From NCBI RefSeq assembly GCF_002934625.1, contig NZ_PTJD01000011.1, positions 62,001 to 126,000 of the forward strand: a stretch of 64,000 nt of DNA. Direction: 5' to 3'. The position numbers were made by a program, and so were the translations under genes. This DNA comes from Kineococcus xinjiangensis (GTDB taxonomy: Bacteria > Actinomycetota > Actinomycetes > Actinomycetales > Kineococcaceae). A model generated the notes under the pieces. That model was given only the letters and a program-made list of their open reading frames with translations. It was not told the origin of the DNA and made no database searches. This document shows positions 41,752-48,297 of the stretch, piece after piece. Numbering within the stretch: the first letter of the stretch is position 1; the number at the start of each line of letters is the position of its first letter.

Positions 41752-42624
41752 GTGCTCGCCGAGACCCCGATGCGCGCAGCAGCGCCCACCGGCCCCCGCA
41801 CCGCCGCGGGACTGGCCGCCGCCGCCACCGCCCTCCTCGCCTCGCTGGCCGTCCTGTACGCCGTGTGCGTGCTCACGCCGGTGGGGCAGCGCCACGAGGA
41901 CGCCGTGCACAGCGCCGCCGGTGCGGGCGCGGAGGGCACCTGGCCCACCGGCGAGGTGCTGACCCTCCTCGGGCTGCTCTCCCCCGCCCACCTGCTCGCC
42001 GGCCTCGCGCTCGTCGCCGTCCCCGCCCTGCTGCGGCGGCGCCCGCTGCGGGCGGGGGTCGCCGCCGGGGTCGTGCTCGTCGCCGTCGCGCTCACGGAGC
42101 TGCTGAAGCTCGTGGTGCTGCCCCGCCCCGGCCTGGCGCCGGGCACGGGTGCCGCCCTGCACAACAGCCTGCCCAGCGGGCACGCCAGCGCGGCGGTGGC
42201 GCTCGTGCTGGCGCTGCTGCTCGTGGTCCCGGCCCGGTGGCGCCTCCCCGTCGGGGTGGTGGGCGGTGCGGCGGCGGCGGCCGTGGCGGGCGCCGTCGTC
42301 GACGCGGGGTGGCACCGCGTCAGCGACGTCCTGGCGTCGGTGCTGCTGGCGACGGCCGTCTGGTGCGCCGGCGGTGCCGTGCTGGCCCGGGCGGAGCGGT
42401 GGCCCCGGGCTCCGGAGGCGCGTGCGGTCGCGGCGGTGGCCGCCGTCCCGTCGCTGGCGTGCGCGGCGGCGCTGGTCGTCGTGTACGCCCTGCCGGTCGC
42501 GTCGCCGGCCACCGCGGCGATCGCGGCCCCCGCGGCGGCGGCCCTGGTCAGCGTGGTGACGGCCGCGGCACTGCGGGACGGCGACGCCCCCGGCAGCGGT
42601 GCGGCCCGGGGCGCGGCAGGATGA
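41752..42624 (+). CDS. PAP2-family membrane phosphatase
   Basis: 290 residues. Six or more TM helices. Phosphatase motifs: KLVVLPRPG (K-x6-RP), LPSGHASAA (PSGH) and GWHRVSDVLAS (H-x3-D). Acts on lipid pyrophosphates or phosphatidate at the membrane outer face. GTG start with a GGGG site chosen; the ATG six codons later (41770) is an alternative. The stop overlaps the start of bpa (ATGA). Confidence 0.88.
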   Translation: MLAETPMRAAAPTGPRTAAGLAAAATALLASLAVLYAVCVLTPVGQRHEDAVHSAAGAGAEGTWPTGEVLTLLGLLSPAHLLAGLALVAVPALLRRRPLRAGVAAGVVLVAVALTELLKLVVLPRPGLAPGTGAALHNSLPSGHASAAVALVLALLLVVPARWRLPVGVVGGAAAAAVAGAVVDAGWHRVSDVLASVLLATAVWCAGGAVLARAERWPRAPEARAVAAVAAVPSLACAAALVVVYALPVASPATAAIAAPAAAALVSVVTAAALRDGDAPGSGAARGAAG

Positions 42625-43223
42625 CCGGCGTGTCCGACGAAGCGCAGCAGACCCCCGACGCCGTCCAGCCCGCCGCTGTCGAGCCGCGCCCCGGGGCCGG
42701 CGACGACGACCAGCGCGTCGTGGTCGTCACCCCGCAGGGCATCGGCATCTCCGAGGCCCCCGGCGAGGGCGGGGCCGGGCCGGCGGAGATGGTGCCCTCC
42801 CCCACGAAGGTCATGCGGATCGGCAGCATGGTCAAGCAGTTGCTGGAGGAGGTGCGGGCGGCGCCCCTGGACGAGGCCGGCCGCGCCCGCCTCGCGCAGA
42901 TCCACGAGCAGTCGCTGCGGGAGCTGGAGGAGGGGCTGGCCCCCGACCTCGTGGAGGAGCTGCAGCGCATCGCCCTGCCCTTCGGGGAGGACACCCCGAC
43001 GGAGAGCGAGCTGCGCGTGGCGCAGGCCCAGCTCGTCGGCTGGCTGGAGGGGCTGTTCCACGGCATCCAGACCGCGGTGTTCGCGCAGCAGATGGCCGCG
43101 CAGGCCCAGCTGGCGGAGATGCGGCGGATGCTGCCGGGCGCGCAGGGCGGGCCCCAGCAGCCGGGGGTCCCGCTCGAGGCGATGCCGCGCAAGCAGCAGG
43201 GCGGCACCGGCCAGTACCTGTGA
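42621..43223 (+). CDS. bpa: Bacterial proteasome activator Bpa/PafE
   Basis: 200 residues. Central helical bundle (about 60-155: VMRIGSMVKQLLEEVRAAPLDE, RARLAQIHEQSLRELEEGL, LVGWLEGLFHGIQTAVFAQQM) and the C-terminal GQYL, the motif by which Bpa docks on the 20S proteasome. It forms a dodecameric ring that opens the core without ATP and feeds unfolded proteins. The genome therefore should have a 20S proteasome. ATGA overlap with the PAP2 gene and a small downstream helical protein. Confidence 0.95.
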   Translation: MTGVSDEAQQTPDAVQPAAVEPRPGAGDDDQRVVVVTPQGIGISEAPGEGGAGPAEMVPSPTKVMRIGSMVKQLLEEVRAAPLDEAGRARLAQIHEQSLRELEEGLAPDLVEELQRIALPFGEDTPTESELRVAQAQLVGWLEGLFHGIQTAVFAQQMAAQAQLAEMRRMLPGAQGGPQQPGVPLEAMPRKQQGGTGQYL

Positions 43224-43245
43224 CCGGGCAGCCGGGGCGGCCGGC

Positions 43246-43677
43246 GTGACGCCGCTGCGCTGGGCGTTCTGGCGCAGGCCGCCCGACCCGCTCGGGGAGG
43301 GCGTGTGGGCCCGCGCCGCGCACACGGTGGACCGGGCGGTGCGCCGCTACGAGCAGATGGTGGACGGGTGCCCGGCCGGGCCGGTGCGCGCGGAGCTGGA
43401 GGTGTTCCTGCCGCGCATGGACGCGGTGGCGCGGCGCGCGCACGCGGTGTGCGTGCGGGCACAGGCGCAGGCCCCCTCGACGCAGCTCACCGTGCCGGGC
43501 GGCGCGCACGGGGAGCTGCACCGCCGGCTGACACGGACCGCGACGGCGTGTGCGCAGGCCGCGGAGGCCGCGGCGATGGCGCGGGTGGGGGCGGACGACG
43601 GGACCGCGGCCGTCGAGGAGCGGGTGGCGGCGGTGGGCCGGGCCGTGGAGCGGGCGGAGCAGCTCGTCGGGGACTGA
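43246..43677 (+). CDS. Small helical hypothetical protein after bpa
   Basis: 143 residues, basic and helical: WARAAHTVDRAVRRYEQMVDGC, VRAELEVFLPRMDAVARRAHAVCVRAQAQA, HRRLTRTATACAQAAEAAAMA, VEERVAAVGRAVERAEQLVG. No TM or signal, no family named. GTG start 22 bases after bpa, same transcript. Could be a Bpa partner or substrate adaptor; inference from position only. Two 50-bp hairpin repeats follow. Confidence 0.78.
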   Translation: MTPLRWAFWRRPPDPLGEGVWARAAHTVDRAVRRYEQMVDGCPAGPVRAELEVFLPRMDAVARRAHAVCVRAQAQAPSTQLTVPGGAHGELHRRLTRTATACAQAAEAAAMARVGADDGTAAVEERVAAVGRAVERAEQLVGD

Positions 43678-43697
43678 GCGGGCGGAGCGCGGTCGTC

Positions 43698-43747
43698 GGG
43701 GACGTTCGGCTGCGCGACACCGGCGCGTCGCCCGCGCAACGTCCCCG
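43698..43747. repeat. 50-bp hairpin repeat, copy 1
   Basis: Identical to copy 2. Ends CGGGGACGTT and AACGTCCCCG form 10-base arms; an inner TGCGCG/CGCGCA pair can form a second stem. Confidence 0.92.
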
Positions 43748-43770
43748 CCACGGCTGGCTCGCGCTGTGGC

Positions 43771-43820
43771 GGGGACGTTCGGCTGCGCGACACCGGCGCG
43801 TCGCCCGCGCAACGTCCCCG
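43771..43820. repeat. 50-bp hairpin repeat, copy 2
   Basis: Exact copy of the preceding repeat, 73 bases further. The 23 bases between hold CGCCAC and GTGGCG, which form another stem. The block follows the small gene after bpa and may end its transcript. Confidence 0.92.
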
Positions 43821-43990
43821 CCGCACCGGTGCCCGCCCGGCCCGGCTGAGCCGAACGGGTGACGAGAGGGTGACGCACCGTGTGGCGTGTGTCACGTGAC
43901 GTGTGTCAGTGCGGGGTGCCAGGGTGTGTCCATCGGCGACGCCGGCACGACGGGTGCGGCGCGGCGCGAGGACGACCACGGGGGGACCGC
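43821..43990. promoter_or_regulatory. Upstream region of the trypsin-like protease gene
   Basis: No gene. Contains GTCACGTGAC, a perfect 10-base palindrome (43891-43900), inside GTGTGTCA-type direct repeats. Possible regulator site; promoter not identified. Confidence 0.45.
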
Positions 43991-44983
43991 ATGCACATCG
44001 ACTCGGCCCGCGAGCTGAAGCAGCGGCTGCGGGAGGACCTGCCCGGTGAGGCCGTCGCGCAGACCGCACCGCGGGCCGGGACCGCAGCGGTGGGCATCAG
44101 CGTCCTGGGCCACCGGCCCGACGGCGAGCTCCGCTACGGGGTGGCCGTCCGCTACGCCGGCCCGCGCGGGGAGGCGCTGCTGCACCGCGCCCGCGAGCTC
44201 GCCGGCACCACCGCCGGCCCGGAGGTGGACGTGCGCCACGTCGGCGCGGTGCGGGCCCTCACCGCGCCCGCCGAGGGGTGGACGTGGACCGCCGCGGCCA
44301 TGCGGCGGCGGGTGCGGCCGCTGCACCCCGGTCTGTCCATCGCCCACCGCGACGTGACGGCCGGCACCCTCGGGGCGTTCGTCACCGTCGCCGGCTCCGA
44401 CGGGGTGTTCGCCCTCTCGAACAACCACGTGATCGCCGACTCCGACCGGGCCGCGCTGCGCGACGCGGTGTTCCAGCCGGGCCCCGCGGACGCCGGCGGT
44501 GAGGTCGACCGGATCGGGGTGCTCGCCCGGGCGGTGCCGCTGATCAACGGCGGAGGGGTCGACGCGGCCGTCGCCCTGCTGGAGGGCGTCGACGGGGCGG
44601 ACGACGACGCGATCGACCCGACCTACCCGGTGGGCCGCCTCAGCGGCTGGTGCGACCCCGTCGACGAGGTCGAGGTGGAGAAGGTCGGCCGCACCACGGG
44701 TCGCACCCAGGGGCGCATCACCGCCATCGAGCTCGACGACATCGCCGTGGAGTACCCCGTCGGGCTGGTCAGCTTCGACGGCCAGATCGAGGTCACCGGG
44801 TCCAGCGGCGCGTTCTCCGCAGGCGGCGACTCCGGCTCGCTGGTCTACCGCCCGGACACCCGCCAAGCCGTCGGGCTGCTCTTCGCGGGCAGCGAGACGG
44901 GCGGGGAGAACGGGGAGGGCCTGACCTTCTGCAACCCGATCGGCCTTGTGCTGGAGTCCCTGGGTGCCACACTGGTGATGTGA
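43991..44983 (+). CDS. Trypsin-like serine protease (unexported form)
   Basis: 330 residues without a signal peptide. The N-terminal 110 residues are a mixed alpha/beta region. Chymotrypsin-like core: His in FALSNNHVIADSD, Asp in GGGVDAAVALLE, Ser in SAGGDSGSLVY. This is a class of bacterial trypsin-like proteins whose prodomain is often on the same chain. Here a prodomain-like domain is coded by the next gene (GTGA overlap). ATG start after a GGGGGA site. Confidence 0.88.
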   Translation: MHIDSARELKQRLREDLPGEAVAQTAPRAGTAAVGISVLGHRPDGELRYGVAVRYAGPRGEALLHRARELAGTTAGPEVDVRHVGAVRALTAPAEGWTWTAAAMRRRVRPLHPGLSIAHRDVTAGTLGAFVTVAGSDGVFALSNNHVIADSDRAALRDAVFQPGPADAGGEVDRIGVLARAVPLINGGGVDAAVALLEGVDGADDDAIDPTYPVGRLSGWCDPVDEVEVEKVGRTTGRTQGRITAIELDDIAVEYPVGLVSFDGQIEVTGSSGAFSAGGDSGSLVYRPDTRQAVGLLFAGSETGGENGEGLTFCNPIGLVLESLGATLVM

Positions 44984-45222
44984 GTCCTTCCCCAGACGAC
45001 CGCTTCGGCATGTCCGCAGCCCGGGCCGCGAAAGCTCACGTCCGCCAGATGCTCGCCGGTGACGACCGCGTCAACGGCATCGGCATCACCCGCGCCGAGG
45101 ACAGCTACGCGGTCAAGGTGAACGTGGTGTCATCGCACGACCTGCCGGAGGTGCCCGACGTCGTCGACGGGGTGCCCGTGAAGGTCGCGGTGGTGGGGCA
45201 CATCAGCGCCCGCGCAAGCTGA
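44980..45222 (+). CDS. Prodomain-like partner of the protease
   Basis: 80 residues: helix AARAAKAHVRQMLAG then strands VNGIGITRAEDSYAVKVNVV, HDLPEVPDVVDGVPVKVAVVGHI. This VxGxGI...V.V.....LP..v.GVPV pattern is seen as an N-terminal module in trypsin-like proteins of bacteria. Here it is separate, downstream and translationally coupled. Likely chaperone or inhibitor of the protease. GTG start. Converges with the HAD gene (ends overlap by 20 bases). Confidence 0.82.
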   Translation: MSPSPDDRFGMSAARAAKAHVRQMLAGDDRVNGIGITRAEDSYAVKVNVVSSHDLPEVPDVVDGVPVKVAVVGHISARAS

Positions 45223-46078
45223 GCAGCCGCTCCACCACCTGCGCCACGCCGTCCTCGGCGCAGTCGGGCGCCACGTCGTCGGCAGCGGCGAGCGCATCGG
45301 GATGGCCGTCCGCCATCGCATAGCCCCGCCCTGCCCAGCTCAGCATCTCCAGGTCGTTGGGCATGTCCCCGAACGCGACCACCCCCGCGGGCTCCACCCC
45401 CAGCTCCCGCGCCACCTGCGCCAGCGTCGACGCCTTGCTCACCCCCGAGGCCATGATCTCCACGAGGGAGGCCGCGGCGTTGGAGTGCGTCGCGTCGGCC
45501 ACCTCCCCCAGCACCGCCCGCGCCCGCCGCAGCATCTCGTCGCTGCTGGTGCCGGGGCACTTGGCGAGGACCTTGACCACCGGCGGGCAGTCCGCCAGCA
45601 GCTCCGGAAGCTGCGCCACCTGCGTCTCCGCGCCGGTGTCGAAGGTCGTCCGGTACCCGGGCTCCCGGCGGAAGCCGCGCAGGGTCTCCAGCGCCAGGGT
45701 GACCCCCGGCAGCGCCGGGCGCAGCCGCTCCGCCAGCTCCAGCACCGCCTCCGGGGCCAGCGCGTGGGTCCGCAGCACCGCCCGGGCGTCGAGGTCGTAG
45801 ACCACGGCCCCGTTCGCGCACACCGCCTGCCCGGTCAGGCCGGCCTCCTCGGCCACGGGCAGCACCCAGCGCGGGGGCCGGCCGGTGACGAAGACGACAC
45901 GGATCCCTGCCTGCCGGCACGCGCGGAACGCCCGCAGGGTGCGCGCGGAGACCCCGGTGTGGTGGGGGACGATCGTGCCGTCGATGTCGGTGGCGACCAT
46001 CCGCAGCGCCCCGGCCAGCAGCCGCTCGGCCTCGGCGGCGGGCAGCGACCCGGCAGGCCCGGCGGCGGGCAGGGTCAC
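45203..46078 (-). CDS. HAD-superfamily Cof-type phosphatase, tandem copy 2
   Basis: 291 residues. Motif I VATDIDGTIV, motif II VFVTGRP, Lys region SGVSKASTLAQV and motif IV AFGDMPNDLEML: complete HAD type IIB catalytic set. Usually dephosphorylates sugar phosphates or flavin intermediates; substrate unknown. GTG start overlaps the stop of copy 1 (GTGA). Its N-terminus is about 25 residues longer than usual. Its stop overlaps the opposing prodomain gene. Confidence 0.92.
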   Translation of the reverse strand: MTLPAAGPAGSLPAAEAERLLAGALRMVATDIDGTIVPHHTGVSARTLRAFRACRQAGIRVVFVTGRPPRWVLPVAEEAGLTGQAVCANGAVVYDLDARAVLRTHALAPEAVLELAERLRPALPGVTLALETLRGFRREPGYRTTFDTGAETQVAQLPELLADCPPVVKVLAKCPGTSSDEMLRRARAVLGEVADATHSNAAASLVEIMASGVSKASTLAQVARELGVEPAGVVAFGDMPNDLEMLSWAGRGYAMADGHPDALAAADDVAPDCAEDGVAQVVERLLSLRGR

Positions 46079-46890
46079 GACGGCGTCCCCGCCGCGGCGA
46101 GCAGCCGTTCCAGCACGTCGGCCAGGCCGTCGTCGACGACGTCGCCGCACACCTCGTCCGCCGCGGCGTGCACCTCCGCGGGGCCGTTGCCCATCGCGAC
46201 GCTGCGCGCAGCCCACTGCAGCATCTCGATGTCGTTGCGGCCGTCGCCCGCCGCCAGCGTCTCCGCAGGGTCCACGTGCAGCCAGGAGCGCACCGCGTCC
46301 AGGGCACTGGCCTTGGTGACCCCCTCGGGAGCCAGGTCGAGCCAGGCCGTCCAGCCGACCGAGTAGGCGGCGCCGTGCAGGCCGACGCGCTGCACCAGCT
46401 CGACGAACTCCTGGGGGGTGTGCTCCGGGCTGCGCACGACGACGCGCATGGCGGGCTCGGCGAACAGCTCGTCGAACGGCACGATCTGGATGTCGCCGGT
46501 CAGCTCGCCGTCCGGGAAGGGCGCGGTGAGCTTGTAGCCGCGGCCGAGGACCTCCACGGCGTAGAGGGCGTTCGGCAGGTGCTCGTGCAGCAGCTCCACC
46601 GCCGGGGTGGGGTCGAACGTGCGCAGCGACACCACCTCGTAGCCCTTCTCCTGACCGGGGTCGAGGCGGACGGTCACGGACCCGTTGCTGCACACGGCGT
46701 AGCCGCGGGCGAGGCCGAGGCGGTCCAGCACCGGCAGGGCCCCGTGCAGGGAGCGGCCCGTGGCGATGACGACGTGCGTCCCGGTCCTGGCCAGCGCCTG
46801 CACGGCGTCCCGCACCCGGTCGGAGAGGCGCTCGTCGTGGTCGAGGATGGTGCCGTCGATGTCGAGGGCGACGAGGCGCGGGAGGGTCAC
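46075..46890 (-). CDS. HAD-superfamily Cof-type phosphatase, tandem copy 1
   Basis: 271 residues. VALDIDGTILD, VIATGRS, PEGVTKASALDAV and AAGDGRNDIEML give a complete type IIB HAD active site, cap domain in the middle (about 85-185). Homologous to the next gene but different in the cap, so probably different substrate. GTG start. Divergent from the DUF559 gene across repeat copy 2. Confidence 0.92.
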   Translation of the reverse strand: MTLPRLVALDIDGTILDHDERLSDRVRDAVQALARTGTHVVIATGRSLHGALPVLDRLGLARGYAVCSNGSVTVRLDPGQEKGYEVVSLRTFDPTPAVELLHEHLPNALYAVEVLGRGYKLTAPFPDGELTGDIQIVPFDELFAEPAMRVVVRSPEHTPQEFVELVQRVGLHGAAYSVGWTAWLDLAPEGVTKASALDAVRSWLHVDPAETLAAGDGRNDIEMLQWAARSVAMGNGPAEVHAAADEVCGDVVDDGLADVLERLLAAAGTPS

Positions 46891-46971
46891 CGTCCGACCC
46901 TAACGAGGTGCTCGTCGACCTTCTCGCCGACGCCTCTCCGCCCTCCTCTCCGACCTCCTCCCCCACCTCCT

Positions 46972-47038
46972 CCCCCGGAAAGGACCCTTTCCGGGGTCAG
47001 GGGCCTCGTTCCGGCCCCGGAAAGGGTCCTTTCCGCGG
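46972..47038. repeat. Dispersed paired palindrome, copy 2
   Basis: GGAAAGGACCCTTTCC (46977-46992) and GGAAAGGGTCCTTTCC (47019-47034). The spacer pairs with one mismatch. It lies between the 5' ends of two divergent genes, so it is not a terminator here. Confidence 0.9.
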
Positions 47039-47159
47039 GAAGGGCCGGAGCGGGAACGGGCGGGCCGGGACGCCGTCCACAGCCCGGCCGGGAGCTGCGC
47101 AGTGCACAGCGCCCCGCACGCGGCCCACCGCGGGGCCCTGCAGCGGGCAGCGTGCGGGC

Positions 47160-48032
47160 GTGCGCACCCCGCTCCCCGCAGACCTCCCCCGCGTGTTCCG
47201 CGGAGCCGACGCCGTCGCCCACGGTGCCCTCACCGAGGAGCAGCTGCGCGGGCCCGCGGTCCAGCGCGTCCTCCGCGGCGTGTACGCCCGCTCCGGCACC
47301 GCCCTCACCCACGACGTGCGGTGCGAGGCGACCGGGCTGCTGCTGCCTCCCGGCGCCCTCGTCACCGGCCGGTCCGCGGCCACCGTGCGGGGAGTGCCAC
47401 TGGCCCGCCGGCAGGACCCGGTCGAGGTCCTCGTCCCGGAGCAGCCCCTGCGGCGCCTGCCCTCCGGGGTGCTGGTCCGCCGCTGCCGCTCGCTGCCCGC
47501 GGGCGAGCCGTGGGGGAGCACCGCCCTGGCACCCCCGCTGCGGATGGCCTTCGACCTGACGGCGCGGCACCCGCTGCCGGCGGCGGTGGGGCACCTGGAC
47601 GCGGTGGTGCGCGCCGGGCTGGTGGACCTCGACGCCCTGCACGCCTGGCTGGTGGGGGCCCGTGGCCCGGGGGTGCGCGCCGCCCGGCACGCGGCGCAGC
47701 TCTGCGACCCGCGGGCGGAGTCGCCGCCCGAGTCGGCGGTGCGCGTGCACTGCGTCGAGGCGGGGCTGGCCGTGACGCCGCAGGTCGTGGTCCGCGACCG
47801 CGGGTGCTTCGTGGCGCGGGTGGACCTGGCGGTCGACGGCACGCAGGTGGCCGTGCAGTACGACGGGCAGTGGCACGCGTTGCGCGAGCAGCTCGAGGCG
47901 GACCGCCGGCAGTTGCGGGAGCTGCGCGAGGCCGGGTGGGAGGTCGTCCACGTCACGGTGGCGCTGCGGCGCGAGCCCGACACCCTCGTCGCCGCCGTCC
48001 ACGCGGCCATCGCCCGGCAGGTGCGGCGCTGA
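47160..48032 (+). CDS. DUF559/AbiEi-like protein flanked by repeats
   Basis: 290 residues. N-terminal winged-helix-like part (RVFRGADAVAHGALTEEQL, VLRGVYARSG) as in AbiEi-type antitoxin-like proteins. C-terminal DUF559, a Vsr/restriction-endonuclease-like fold: PESAVRVHCVEAGL, RVDLAVDGTQVAVQYDGQWHA, WEVVHVTVALR. The common EYDG is QYDG, so one acidic residue of the nuclease-like set is lost. Many copies of this family occur per actinobacterial genome; function unknown. Bracketed by two copies of the GGAAAGG repeat. GTG start before RTPLPADLP. Confidence 0.85.
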   Translation: MRTPLPADLPRVFRGADAVAHGALTEEQLRGPAVQRVLRGVYARSGTALTHDVRCEATGLLLPPGALVTGRSAATVRGVPLARRQDPVEVLVPEQPLRRLPSGVLVRRCRSLPAGEPWGSTALAPPLRMAFDLTARHPLPAAVGHLDAVVRAGLVDLDALHAWLVGARGPGVRAARHAAQLCDPRAESPPESAVRVHCVEAGLAVTPQVVVRDRGCFVARVDLAVDGTQVAVQYDGQWHALREQLEADRRQLRELREAGWEVVHVTVALRREPDTLVAAVHAAIARQVRR

Positions 48033-48040
48033 GCCCACCT

Positions 48041-48108
48041 CCCCCGGAAAGGACCCTTTCCGGGGTCGGGAGCACCTCCGCGACCCCGGAAAGGGTCCTT
48101 TCCGGGGG
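48041..48108. repeat. Dispersed paired palindrome, copy 3
   Basis: GGAAAGGACCCTTTCC (48046-48061) and GGAAAGGGTCCTTTCC (48088-48103), with perfect 28-base arms and a 12-base loop. It begins 9 bases after the DUF559 stop codon. Confidence 0.92.
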
Positions 48109-48153
48109 AAGGGCGGGGGCGGGCGGGGAAGGGCGGGGGCGGGGCGCGCAGGG

Positions 48154-48194
48154 TTGACAGCGGGTGCGCCGCTCTGGTCATGTTTGCGTTAACA
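48154..48194 (+). promoter_or_regulatory. Promoter and LacI-type operator-like site before third GH43 gene
   Basis: TTGACA at 48154-48159 is a perfect -35 hexamer; a weak -10 (TCATGT) lies 18 bases on. TGTTTGCGTTAACA (48181-48194) overlaps or follows it and matches the site at 11133-11146 in 12 of 14 bases. This arrangement fits repression by a LacI-family protein. Confidence 0.6.
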
Positions 48195-48297
48195 TCCCGG
48201 GTCGCGGTGGCCCCGGCGGGCACTGGTGCGCGCCCTCGACACGGCCGCGCGAGCCGGGAGGTCCCACCGTCGTGACCTCACCCCTGGAGAGTCGCCC

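Noticed and set aside
43347-44069. Minus-strand frame with a repeated Val-Ala-Gln-Pro-Asn-Val-Pro segment
   Set aside because: The peptide repeat only reflects the two 50-bp DNA repeats; no conserved protein around it.
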